Assembly: GCA_035319305.1 (NCBI GenBank)
Contig: DATHCY010000123.1
Coordinates: forward strand, 1 to 12,414
DNA from: Methanocella_A sp035319305
GTDB taxonomy: Archaea > Halobacteriota > Methanocellia > Methanocellales > Methanocellaceae
Direction of reading: 5' to 3'
Length of the DNA: 12,414 nt
The translations under genes were made by a program, and so were the position numbers. Positions 5,061 to 12,322 of the stretch are shown here, piece by piece. A model generated the notes under the pieces. The model did no database searches and had not been told where the DNA came from. It saw only the letters and a list, made by a program, of their open reading frames with translations. Positions within the stretch are counted from its first letter, which is position 1, and each line of letters opens with the position of its first letter.

Positions 5061-7433
5061 ATGGCCGCTGTCAAAGAGGAGATCTTACAAATAAAGAAAG
5101 TTTTAAAAAAGAACCCCCGCGGTATCAACGTCATCGATATTGCAAAAGAAGTGAATATGAACCGCCAGACGGTCACTAAATATCTGGAAATTCTCATCGT
5201 CTCGGGAAATGTCGATGTAAAGACGTTCGGGCCTTCAAAAGTATATTATCTGACCCAGAGACTACCCGTTTCGTCAATGATAAGCCTCTCCTCCGACTTT
5301 ATCCTCCTCATAGACAGGAACCTCAACGTGGTGAATGTCAACGACTCATTCTTAGAGTTCACAAAAACAAAGAAAGACGATATTCTTGGTAAAGGAATAA
5401 ACGCCATACCCTTCCCCATGGAGTTCGATCCTCCGATCGCGCCGAATATTAACGATGCCATAGAAGGGAAAGAGTCCAGGATCGATGCATACTATAAGAA
5501 AAGGGGAAAAGAGCACTTTTATAGTATCAAGTTCATCCCAATCGCCTTCGATGAGGGCCAGCCAGGCGCCACCATCTTGTTCGAGGATATCACGGAGCGC
5601 AAACGAGCCGAGGATTCTTTGCGAAAGCTGTCCATGGCGGTTGAGCAGAGCCCGGCGACAGTTGTTATCACGGATTTACAGGGCAGTATTGAGTATGTCA
5701 ACCCCAGGTTCACATATACCACCGGTTATACGCGCGAAGAGGCTATTGGCCAAAACCCTCGAATTCTCAAGTCGGGGGAAACGCCACGGGCAGTTTATAG
5801 GGAGTTATGGGATACCGTTCTCTCCGGCGGAGAGTGGCATGGGGAATTCCATAACCGGAAAAAGAATGGCGAGTATTACTGGGAGTCTGCTCTGATAGCT
5901 CCAGTCAAGGATAGCCGAGGAAACATCACTCACATCATGGCGGTCAAAGAGGATATCACAGAGCGCAAACGATCCGAGGAAACGCTGCGAGAGAGCGAGT
6001 CCCGCCAGAAGGTCGCCGAAGCCGTCGAGGTCGAACGACGGCGGCTCCTAGACGTGCTAGAGACCCTGCCGGCCATGATCTGCCTGCTGACGGCGGACCA
6101 TCGCATCGTCTTTGCGAACCGCAGCTTTACCGAACGGTTCGGCCAATCGGCGGGCCGACCCTGTTACGAGACTTGCTTCGGCCTCTCCAAGCCATGCGAT
6201 TTTTGCGAATCCTACAAGGTATTTAAAACGGGCCAGCCCCACCACTGGGAGGTCAATACCCATGACGGCAGCGTAATCGAGGCCCACGACTACCCCTTCA
6301 CCGACGTGGATGGCACGTCCCTGATCCTGGAGATGGACGTCGACATTACCGAGCAGAAGCGGATCGAGAAGGAGCTTAAGAAGGCTAACCGCGCCTATAA
6401 GGTGATGGCGAAATGCAAAGAAGCGATGATCCACGCCGAGGACGAAAAGGCGCTGCTCGAAAAGATCTGTCAGATCATCGTTAGCATCGGCGATTACCTG
6501 CTCGCCTGGATCGGATACGTGGAGGACGATGAGGCCAGAACCGTACGGCCGGTCGCCTGGGCGGGTATCAACGACGGCTATATCGAAAATCTCCGGATCG
6601 CCATCAACGACCCCGTTAAAGGTGAAGGCCCGACCGCGCAGTGCCTGAAGACAGGAAAGCCCTTAACGGTCGGCGACGTCCGGTCTGACCCACGTATGGC
6701 GCCATGGCGTGAAGATGCAACGGCCCGGGGTTTTCTCGCTACCTTAAACATTCCGATCGTCTACGATAATCACGTCATAGGTAACATTGCCGTCTATGCA
6801 GGCGAGGCCGACGCTTTTAACGAGAACGAGCTGGGACTGATGTTCGAGCTGGCCGGCAACCTGGCCTACGGAATTACAGTTTTGAGGGACAGGTCGAAAC
6901 GTTTTGCCGCTGAAGAAGAGCTCCGCCAGTCCCGAGACGAGCTGGAACTGCGAGTAAAAGAAAGGACAAAAGAATTGAAGGAGAGCGAGGAACGTTTCCG
7001 TGCGCTCGCGGATAACATCCCCAACCTAGCGTGGATGGCGGTTGCCGACGGCTGGATCTTCTGGTATAACAAGCAGTGGTACGAGTATACGGGCACCACT
7101 CTTGAGGAGATGCAGGGCTGGGGCTGGCAAAAGGTCCACCACCCGGACTACGTTAAAGCCGTCACCGATGAGTGGTCCGCCCGCATCAAGGAAGGGAAAC
7201 CATACGATAATATCTTCCCCCTGAGAGGCAAGGACGGCCAGTACCGCTGGTTCCTCACGCGAGTTACCCCGATAAAGGATGAGCAAGGTAAGATCCAGCG
7301 CTGGTTCGGCACCAACACGGATGTTACCGACTGGAAACAAGCCGAGAAAGCGCTTCAGGTTAAGCAAGAGGAGCTCGAAGCTCAGACGAAAGAGCTGGAA
7401 GCCAAGGTGGGAAAGCGTAACATTTTTTACTGA
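5061..7433 (+). CDS. HTH-PAS-PAS-PAS-GAF-PAS sensor protein lacking a kinase core
   Basis: A 790-residue soluble multidomain sensor. Residues 1-65 are a winged helix (GINVIDIAKEVNMNRQTVTK holds the HTH). PAS1 spans about 72-180 and ends FEDITERKRAE. PAS2 is about 190-305. PAS3 is about 325-435 and carries Cys368, Cys372, Cys379 and Cys382. A GAF domain covers about 445-610. A coiled coil (612-645, RDELELRVKERTKELKESEE) leads to PAS4 (about 645-765), whose NxxWYEYTG and W-x-W pattern is typical of PAS_3. The protein then begins a second coiled coil (KQEELEAQTKELEAKVGK) and ends in RNIFY. There is no HisKA H-box or HATPase. It should sense small ligands or redox state in the cytoplasm; output may be DNA binding through the HTH. 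The ATG follows GAGGGCG. Truncation of a longer kinase is possible. Confidence 0.88.
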   Translation: MAAVKEEILQIKKVLKKNPRGINVIDIAKEVNMNRQTVTKYLEILIVSGNVDVKTFGPSKVYYLTQRLPVSSMISLSSDFILLIDRNLNVVNVNDSFLEFTKTKKDDILGKGINAIPFPMEFDPPIAPNINDAIEGKESRIDAYYKKRGKEHFYSIKFIPIAFDEGQPGATILFEDITERKRAEDSLRKLSMAVEQSPATVVITDLQGSIEYVNPRFTYTTGYTREEAIGQNPRILKSGETPRAVYRELWDTVLSGGEWHGEFHNRKKNGEYYWESALIAPVKDSRGNITHIMAVKEDITERKRSEETLRESESRQKVAEAVEVERRRLLDVLETLPAMICLLTADHRIVFANRSFTERFGQSAGRPCYETCFGLSKPCDFCESYKVFKTGQPHHWEVNTHDGSVIEAHDYPFTDVDGTSLILEMDVDITEQKRIEKELKKANRAYKVMAKCKEAMIHAEDEKALLEKICQIIVSIGDYLLAWIGYVEDDEARTVRPVAWAGINDGYIENLRIAINDPVKGEGPTAQCLKTGKPLTVGDVRSDPRMAPWREDATARGFLATLNIPIVYDNHVIGNIAVYAGEADAFNENELGLMFELAGNLAYGITVLRDRSKRFAAEEELRQSRDELELRVKERTKELKESEERFRALADNIPNLAWMAVADGWIFWYNKQWYEYTGTTLEEMQGWGWQKVHHPDYVKAVTDEWSARIKEGKPYDNIFPLRGKDGQYRWFLTRVTPIKDEQGKIQRWFGTNTDVTDWKQAEKALQVKQEELEAQTKELEAKVGKRNIFY

Positions 7434-7441
7434 AACTTTTT
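7421..7441 (+). terminator. Oligo-T terminator overlapping sensor stop codon
   Basis: CATTTTTTACTGAAACTTTTT has runs of six and five T around the TGA stop. Archaeal RNA polymerase commonly terminates at such oligo-T tracts. No stem-loop is needed or seen. Confidence 0.45.
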
Positions 7442-7599
7442 CAATCTTTGGTCAATTGTGTTTTGATTTGTCTCGGTCAGTGACGATTGTTCATGTTTTA
7501 AGACCGTGTATTAGTGTTATTAGAGAGTTGATTGTCCCTTAGTGCAAATTCGTGGTTTGGCCGCGAACCTTGGAGCAATTCAAGCAATTCGTGTAACTC

Positions 7600-7608
7600 A
7601 AAAAAAAA
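7600..7608 (-). terminator. Oligo-T (T9) tract downstream of AIM24-family gene
   Basis: Nine consecutive A on the plus strand give T9 on the minus strand, about 97 bp past the stop of the convergent gene ending at 7706. This is a plausible intrinsic archaeal terminator. The rest of 7434-7705 is AT-leaning and shows no credible ORF and no kinase-domain remnant. Confidence 0.45.
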
Positions 7609-7705
7609 TTGTTTAGCGTTTTTGTGCTACCCTACGGGAGAACCTAGCTCAAGTCAAATATTGCTATTGCTCTATCCATCCACCCGTCAGCCGTTATCAG
7701 CCCGG

Positions 7706-8386
7706 TCAGTGTCCCTGCTGAGGCTTGGGCAGCAATGGATACAGCCAACCGATAAATGACTGTGGCGATCTGGTCTGGATGTATATTCTACCCGGCCCTT
7801 TCATCCGGAGCACCAAGCCCTCGCCGCTGAGAACCGTTGACCTGATGCCTCCCACCCTTTCCACCGTGTAGGAGACGCCCTGCTGGAACGCCACCAGATT
7901 GCCTGTATCCACCCTGATCTCCTCGCCCGGCTGCAGATCGATCGGGTGGATGGCGCCGAAGGATGAGATAAACAGGTCGCCCTGGCCAAAAATCCGCAGG
8001 AAGAATAGGCTCTCCCCCGAGACTATGCCTTTGAAACCCTGGAACTTCGTGTCGATGCTCAGTCCCGAGGTGGAACAGAGGTAGGATCCGCCCTGTACCA
8101 TCCATTCGCCCGATAGGGGTATGTGTTCGACGTCACCCATATATGAGGGACCGAACGTGATCGCCCCTTTCCCGTTCTTACAGGTGAACGTATTCTGGAA
8201 GAACGACTCACCGCCAAGCATCGATCGTTTCAGGGAAGACAGCAGCCCTCCCCTAGCGCTGGTCTGAATCTCAATGTTTGGCGTCATGGTCACCATAGCG
8301 CCCGATTCGGCGCTGATCGATTCCCCTACATCCATCTCCACCCGTAGAAGAGAATATACCGGACGGTATAAAATATCATACTTCAT
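7706..8386 (-). CDS. AIM24/TIGR00266 family protein
   Basis: A 226-residue protein starting MKYDILYRPVYSLLRVEMDV. An upstream in-frame ATG at 8401 would add MSGKF; I prefer 8386 because family members usually begin M-K-Y/F-x-I, although neither start has a strong ribosome binding site. Family features are the early GESISAESGAMVTM, the Gly-rich GGLLSSLKRSMLGGESFFQNTF, the repeated beta-strand pattern and the late LQPGEEIRVDTGNLVAF followed by GEGLVLRMKGPGRIYIQTR. AIM24-type proteins are beta-helix-like; the yeast member is mitochondrial, and the biochemical role of prokaryotic members is unknown. No signal peptide or membrane helix is present. It starts soon after the stop of the membrane-anchored protein gene (gap 42 bp), so the two are probably co-transcribed. 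Confidence 0.88.
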   Translation of the reverse strand: MKYDILYRPVYSLLRVEMDVGESISAESGAMVTMTPNIEIQTSARGGLLSSLKRSMLGGESFFQNTFTCKNGKGAITFGPSYMGDVEHIPLSGEWMVQGGSYLCSTSGLSIDTKFQGFKGIVSGESLFFLRIFGQGDLFISSFGAIHPIDLQPGEEIRVDTGNLVAFQQGVSYTVERVGGIRSTVLSGEGLVLRMKGPGRIYIQTRSPQSFIGWLYPLLPKPQQGH

Positions 8387-8428
8387 AAATTTACCCGACA
8401 TTTATTATAGCGCTTTAGGCAATAGCCT

Positions 8429-9403
8429 TTACCCTTTAAACATGCGCCGAACCATTATGGCCAGAGCTGAAACCAGCACCACCAGCAGGCCGCCGAAAAT
8501 AGCTATGTCAATAATATTTCCGGTATTGATATACAAACCCCGATCTACCCTCTCTCCTGTCGCCGCCAATGCGACGGTGGCCGTATCTGGCATTACCGCC
8601 TGATAGACAATACCATCCTCACCTGAAGTAAGGATTTTGCACCGATGCCCCGATGCCAGACCATTTTTACACTCATAGACTGAAATATTGTCATCACCGT
8701 ATTTTCCGGCCCAGTCTGATTCGACCATGAATGAAGCGATAATAAACCCGATCGAGTCCCCGCTTTGCTGGTTCTCGCCTGTGACGCCGATCGCCATTGG
8801 AACATCCAGTGCCGAGAGCCCGGAGGAAGCGAGCGACTCGTCGATCATGCCCTTAGCATCTTCAGGATTTTCCATCGAGCACCGGTATGACGCGCCAACC
8901 GGCAAACTTTTGAGGAACAGCTTTAGGCCAGCAGTAAAATTACGCCCATCCTGGCGTACGTTCAAGCCTGTCACATCAATCTCATAGCCGGTGATGCTTC
9001 CGGAATAACCCTGCGCGGTGGCGGTCAGATTCTCGGTAGCCAGCACTAGGTTTGCCACATGTTTCGAATTATCGCCGATCGGCAGGGCCATAGTATTATT
9101 GCGGAAGAGCAGGCCTGAGCCCGAGTCATAGAGTGATATCAGCTTCGTTCCGTTTTCTGTAGCGGCAGGTATAAACAGGATCGAAGATTCCCCGTTACTG
9201 ATCACCTGAACAGGCCCTGTGACGCTGATATTATGGCCGGTTGAGATTATACCAGAGACCGCCCCGGAAAGCGGATATTCGGAAGGGATGACCACGTGAA
9301 TTGTGTCCTGACCCTGATCTGCAATCGCATCTCTAGAAATAGATGGGCACAGCACTGCGATTATCAGGATGAAGACGGCAATGCTGGACTTACGCTCGGG
9401 CAT
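8429..9403 (-). CDS. Secreted, C-terminally membrane-anchored protein of unknown function
   Basis: A 324-residue protein with no family I recognise. Residues 1-28 look like a signal peptide: basic MPERK, a hydrophobic stretch (IAVFILIIAVL) and a possible AIA-D cleavage site at 28. A hydrophobic helix at about 298-318 followed by RRMFKG should anchor it with the tail in the cytoplasm. The extracellular part is Ser/Thr/Gly-rich, has six N-glycosylation sequons (N58, N84, N102, N125, N155, N239) and three cysteines (175, 245, 255). This fits an archaeal surface protein. The ATG at 9403 has no ribosome binding site; a TATA-like element about 28 bp upstream suggests a leaderless mRNA. It precedes the AIM24-family gene on the same strand, so the pair may act together at the membrane; that is inference. 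Confidence 0.8.
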   Translation of the reverse strand: MPERKSSIAVFILIIAVLCPSISRDAIADQGQDTIHVVIPSEYPLSGAVSGIISTGHNISVTGPVQVISNGESSILFIPAATENGTKLISLYDSGSGLLFRNNTMALPIGDNSKHVANLVLATENLTATAQGYSGSITGYEIDVTGLNVRQDGRNFTAGLKLFLKSLPVGASYRCSMENPEDAKGMIDESLASSGLSALDVPMAIGVTGENQQSGDSIGFIIASFMVESDWAGKYGDDNISVYECKNGLASGHRCKILTSGEDGIVYQAVMPDTATVALAATGERVDRGLYINTGNIIDIAIFGGLLVVLVSALAIMVRRMFKG

Positions 9404-9416
9404 TCATAGAAAAGGT

Positions 9417-9457
9417 TCGCCAGGCAAATACTTAAGGATGATCGGATTTTCTGGCGA
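9417..9457 (-). promoter_or_regulatory. TATA-like element flanked by 7-bp inverted repeats
   Basis: On the minus strand, CTTAAGTATTTG (9425-9436) lies about 28 bp before the ATG at 9403, the spacing expected for a leaderless archaeal transcript. TCGCCAG (9417-9423) and CTGGCGA (9451-9457) are perfect inverted copies on either side, and a further TCGCC lies at 9463-9467. Binding there could block or shape promoter access. The TATA match is moderate. Confidence 0.35.
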
Positions 9458-9486
9458 GTCATTCGCCTTTAATCGAAGCGCAGCAG

Positions 9487-9501
9487 TATACACAGTGTAT
9501 A
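9487..9501. repeat. 15-bp palindrome TATACAC-A-GTGTATA
   Basis: Seven-bp arms are perfectly inverted around one central base. It directly abuts the tandem repeat array and shares the GTGT/ACAC core, so it may be a related binding site. Confidence 0.5.
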
Positions 9502-9575
9502 CACGTGTGATGACAACACGTGTGATGACAACACGTGTGATGACAAAAATTGTGAAGAATAAAATTGTGAATGTA
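9501..9575. repeat. Tandem array of 15-bp units (three perfect, two degenerate)
   Basis: ACACGTGTGATGACA occurs three times without change at 9501-9515, 9516-9530 and 9531-9545. The next two 15-nt steps, AAAATTGTGAAGAAT (9546-9560) and AAAATTGTGAATGTA (9561-9575), keep the TGTGA core in phase. Each perfect unit contains the 8-bp palindrome ACACGTGT. The array sits between the thermosome stop and the promoter of the 9403 gene, about 100 bp upstream of its ATG. Confidence 0.85.
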
Positions 9576-9594
9576 AGGGTGTTACCTTACATTC
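9545..9594 (-). terminator. Hairpin plus T-runs at the thermosome stop codon
   Basis: GAATGTAAGG (9569-9578) and CCTTACATTC (9585-9594) form a perfect 10-bp stem with a 6-nt loop that includes part of the thermosome TAA. On the minus strand the stem is followed by ACAATTTT and then a TTTTT run at 9545-9549. This resembles an intrinsic terminator of the thermosome mRNA. Confidence 0.6.
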
Positions 9595-11233
9595 CCATAT
9601 CCATCTCGCCCATGCCGCCTGGGCCCATGCCGCCTGGGCCGCCCTTGCCGCCAGACAGCTTGCTGGCCGCAATGACATCATCGATGCGGAGGATCATGAC
9701 GGCTGCCTCGCTGGCACCGCTGACCGCCTGGGTCTTGACCCGGAGCGGCTCCACGACCTTCTCCTTCTTCATGTCCACGGCTTCTCCCGTAAAGACGTTG
9801 ATGCCCGCTGTCTTCATCGCGCCCTTGCCCTCGTGCTTGCTGCGGAGCGAAACTAACGTGTCGATCGGATCGAGGCCGGCGTTCTCAGCGAGGGTCCTCG
9901 GGATAACCTCCATGGCCTCAGCGAAAGCTTCGATAGCGAGTTGTTCCCTGCCGCCGATGGTGGAGGCGAACTCCTTCAGGCGCAGCGCAAGCTCAACTTC
10001 GCAGGCGCCTCCGCCCACGACGTACTTCTTGTCTTCGACAACGACGCCGACGACACGCAGCGCATCGTGTACCGCCCTCTCTAGCTCGTCCACCACGTGC
10101 TCGGTGCCGCCGCGGAGGATCATGCTGACCGCCTTCGGGTTCTTGCACTTCTCTACGAAGATCATACTCTCGTCGCCGATCTTGCGCTCTTCTACGGTGC
10201 CGGCAGCGCCAAGGTCCTCCTTCGTCAGCTCGTCGATGCTAGTGTTGACACGGGCTCCGGTCGACTTCGCCAGCTTCTTAAGGTCCGACTCCTTGACACG
10301 GCGGGCCGCCATGATGCCAGCCTTGGCCAGGTAGTGCTGGACCAGGTCGTCCACGCCCTTCTGACAGAACACGACATTGGCGCCGGTCTTCTGGATCTTG
10401 GTGACCATATCCTTGAGCATCTTTTCCTCTTGGTCTAGGAAGCTCTGGAGCTGGTCCGGGCTGGTGATCTCGATCTTGGCATCGATCTCGGTCTTCTCGA
10501 TTTCCAGCGGGGTATCTAGCAACGCGATCTTGGCATTTTTAACGATCTTCGGCATGTTCGGGTGGATCCTTTCCTTATCGACCACGATGCCTTCGATAAG
10601 CTCGGAGTCGCCGATGGTGCCGCCGACCTTCTTCTCGACCTTGATGTCCTCGACATCCACCTTGCCGTTCTCGTCCACAACTGCCTTGACCGCTCTCACG
10701 CATAGATCGGCGAGCTTCTCGCCAACCGCTTCCGCGCCCTTGCCAGTCATGGCGGTGACCGCGAACTCCCGGAGCAACGTATCATCCTTGATCGATACAT
10801 CCAGTGCTAGGCTGTTCAGGATCTCCCTGGCCTTGGCGGCCGCCTGCCTGTAGCCCGACGCGATGACCGTCGGGTGGACGTCCTGGTCCAGCAGAGCCTC
10901 GGACTTTTTAAGTAATTCGCCCGCGAGCACGACAGCAGTGGTGGTGCCGTCGCCGACTTCGTCATCCTGGGTCTTGGCTATCTCCACGATCATCTTGGCC
11001 GCCGGGTGCTCTATGTCCATCTCCTTTAAAATCGTTACACCATCGTTAGTGATGACGACATCGCCCATGGAATCCACGAGCATCTTATCCATACCCTTCG
11101 GGCCTAGAGTGGTCCGGACCGCCTCGGCTACGGCCCTCGCGGCCATGAGGTTCATTCCCTGTGCGTCCCGGCCCCTGGTCCTGGTGGAGCCTTCCTTCAG
11201 AATTATAATCGGTTGATTGGATTGCTGTGCCAA
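9587..11233 (-). CDS. ths: Thermosome subunit (group II chaperonin)
   Basis: A 548-residue archaeal group II chaperonin subunit. Diagnostic segments in order: QPIIILKEGSTRTRGRDAQG at the N-terminus, TTLGPKGMDKMLVDS (41-55), NDGVTIL (63-69), the nucleotide-binding GDGTTTAVV (94-102), and in the second half GGGACEVELALRLKEFA and NAGLDPIDTL. The C-terminus is a Gly/Met-rich tail (GGKGGPGGMGPGGMGEMDMG), typical of thermosomes and projecting into the folding chamber. It forms double-ring complexes that fold cytoplasmic proteins with ATP. The start is TTG, chosen because GGAGG lies seven bases upstream and the N-terminus matches the family at this point. Two identical TATA elements lie upstream. 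The subunit class (alpha, beta or gamma) cannot be told from this sequence alone. Full length, no sign of damage. Confidence 0.98.
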   Translation of the reverse strand: MAQQSNQPIIILKEGSTRTRGRDAQGMNLMAARAVAEAVRTTLGPKGMDKMLVDSMGDVVITNDGVTILKEMDIEHPAAKMIVEIAKTQDDEVGDGTTTAVVLAGELLKKSEALLDQDVHPTVIASGYRQAAAKAREILNSLALDVSIKDDTLLREFAVTAMTGKGAEAVGEKLADLCVRAVKAVVDENGKVDVEDIKVEKKVGGTIGDSELIEGIVVDKERIHPNMPKIVKNAKIALLDTPLEIEKTEIDAKIEITSPDQLQSFLDQEEKMLKDMVTKIQKTGANVVFCQKGVDDLVQHYLAKAGIMAARRVKESDLKKLAKSTGARVNTSIDELTKEDLGAAGTVEERKIGDESMIFVEKCKNPKAVSMILRGGTEHVVDELERAVHDALRVVGVVVEDKKYVVGGGACEVELALRLKEFASTIGGREQLAIEAFAEAMEVIPRTLAENAGLDPIDTLVSLRSKHEGKGAMKTAGINVFTGEAVDMKKEKVVEPLRVKTQAVSGASEAAVMILRIDDVIAASKLSGGKGGPGGMGPGGMGEMDMGM

Positions 11234-11297
11234 ATCGAATCCTCCTTTAGATTGTCAGAATAATACCTGTTTGTAGTGAGGTTTTATGTGCCTGCAA

Positions 11298-11312
11298 TTC
11301 TATATATAACTT
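11298..11312 (-). promoter_or_regulatory. ths: Proximal TATA box of the thermosome gene
   Basis: On the minus strand AAGTTATATATAGAA lies about 65-80 bp before the TTG start. Transcription would begin near 11275, leaving a short leader of about 40 nt that carries the GGAGG ribosome binding site. The same 15 nt recur at 11479-11493. Confidence 0.6.
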
Positions 11313-11413
11313 GCGCATGATGCTTTTGGCGTAAGCCAATCAAGGCCATTGACCAAAAGGGATTTCAATTATATCAACGCACAAATTATATTATCTAGTT
11401 TCCCAGATAGAGT

Positions 11414-11452
11414 GAATTGTCCTGGAAAGGACCAATTCAGCCGGGAATCCCG
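11414..11452. repeat. Bulged hairpin and adjacent palindrome in thermosome upstream region
   Basis: GAATTG-TCC and GGA-C-CAATTC (11414-11438) pair over nine bases with a single bulged C. CGGGA-A-TCCCG (11442-11452) follows immediately. They lie just downstream of the distal TATA copy, so they could be operators or a leader structure. No match to a named heat-shock motif is claimed. Confidence 0.35.
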
Positions 11453-11478
11453 ATACACCTACTTTTATGAGTTTACAC

Positions 11479-11493
11479 TTCTATATATAACTT
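11479..11493 (-). promoter_or_regulatory. Distal duplicate of the thermosome TATA element
   Basis: An exact copy of the 15-nt element at 11298-11312, 181 bp further upstream and in the same orientation. It may be a second promoter giving a long leader to the thermosome mRNA, or the relic of a promoter duplication. Confidence 0.45.
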
Positions 11494-11554
11494 ATTCATA
11501 TCAGGTGCTCCTGATCTCTTAACGCCTGTGCTTATGGCGGCTAAAGGGCCGTAA

Positions 11555-11568
11555 CAGAAATTTTTAAT
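11555..11568 (+). promoter_or_regulatory. Candidate BRE/TATA promoter of the methyltransferase gene
   Basis: CAGAAATTTTTAAT matches the archaeal pattern of an A-rich BRE followed by a TATA box. A start near 11592 would give a leader of about 95 nt before the TTG start codon. Confidence 0.45.
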
Positions 11569-11687
11569 CGTACCATAACCCAACGAGCAGCATCGTGGCA
11601 TGGGTGGAGATAGATGAGATAGATATTTCATGCACCGGATGTAATTGATTGTAGATCAACCATCATATCGGTTGCCGGAGGGAACAT

Positions 11688-12302
11688 TTGGTCACACCGG
11701 GATTAGGCGGCGTCGTTGAAAAGAACTGGCAGGCCTTCCCATATAGATCGAACAACATCGCTGTAGCCCGGTCGGTATTTATCAGACGGCTCCAGCAGAG
11801 CGGGTTTGATCGGGGGCGGATACTAGACGTGGGCAGCAACACGGGGGAAGTGGTGCAGGAGCTGGCCTGGGCGTTCCCAGAGGCTGATATCACCGGCCTG
11901 GACCTGACCGGAGAATACCTCCAGGTTCCGGCCGCCATGTTGGGCAACAAAAGCTATTCGAGCCGAGTCACATTTAAAAAGGGAAGCGCCACAGGTATGC
12001 CTTTCGAGGATCGATCCTTCGACACCGTCGTCGGCGTCAACGCCTTGCGGAAAACGGATAAGCCGGTTACAACGCTTGACGAGATCGAACGGATCCTCAA
12101 GCCCGGAGGCCTGCTGATCTTATACGAGAGCAGAAAATCCTGGCTGAAGTACGTGTTCTCGTCGCTCCGGTATGCGTATACTGCCGAAGAGATCCAATCG
12201 ATCGTCACCAGGTCAAAGCTTAGGCAAAACACGATCACCCAGGGCACTGACTGGGTCACGATCACCGTGCTGCCGCCAGCCCAGGAGGATGCCGGCCGCT
12301 GA
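11688..12302 (+). CDS. Class I SAM-dependent methyltransferase
   Basis: A 204-residue methyltransferase of the UbiE/Methyltransf_11 type. Motif I is ILDVGSNTGE (45-54), which binds S-adenosylmethionine. GLDL (70-73) supplies the acidic residue at the end of strand 2. KGSATGMPFEDRSFDTVVG (98-116) covers motifs II and III, and ILKPGGLLIL (136-145) is the usual post-motif loop and strand. The start is TTG, chosen because GGAGGG lies five bases upstream and the next in-frame ATG would remove motif I. There is no membrane segment. The substrate cannot be deduced: the C-terminal part after residue 150 is short, with no added recognition domain. It is transcribed away from the thermosome and has no co-directional neighbour in view. 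Confidence 0.9.
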   Translation: MVTPGLGGVVEKNWQAFPYRSNNIAVARSVFIRRLQQSGFDRGRILDVGSNTGEVVQELAWAFPEADITGLDLTGEYLQVPAAMLGNKSYSSRVTFKKGSATGMPFEDRSFDTVVGVNALRKTDKPVTTLDEIERILKPGGLLILYESRKSWLKYVFSSLRYAYTAEEIQSIVTRSKLRQNTITQGTDWVTITVLPPAQEDAGR

Positions 12303-12322
12303 GCGGCAGATCAACGCACTAC

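Larger units (their letters stand above)
11234..11687. other. Divergent intergenic region between thermosome and methyltransferase
   Basis: A 454-bp stretch without a credible ORF. It holds two identical TATA elements facing the thermosome, a bulged hairpin and a small palindrome between them, a TTGGC-GTAA-GCCAA stem-loop at 11326-11339, and a BRE/TATA candidate facing the methyltransferase. No tRNA or mobile element is seen. Confidence 0.6.

Noticed and set aside
6057..6434. Minus-strand ORF within the sensor gene
   Set aside because: Antisense shadow of the PAS3/GAF coding region, with no independent support.
7415..7617. Possible terminal inverted repeats of a small inserted element after the sensor
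   Set aside because: GCGTAACATTTTTT and the reverse complement of the right side match only 11 of 14 and are dominated by T-runs. No target duplication or transposase is seen.
9501..9575. CRISPR array
   Set aside because: The 15-bp units are directly tandem without spacers and there are no cas genes.
9369..10334. Long plus-strand ORF (321 codons) antisense to the thermosome
   Set aside because: It is a shadow of the thermosome frame: Ser/Pro/Thr-rich low-complexity product, no ribosome binding site, and the opposite strand is unmistakably a chaperonin.
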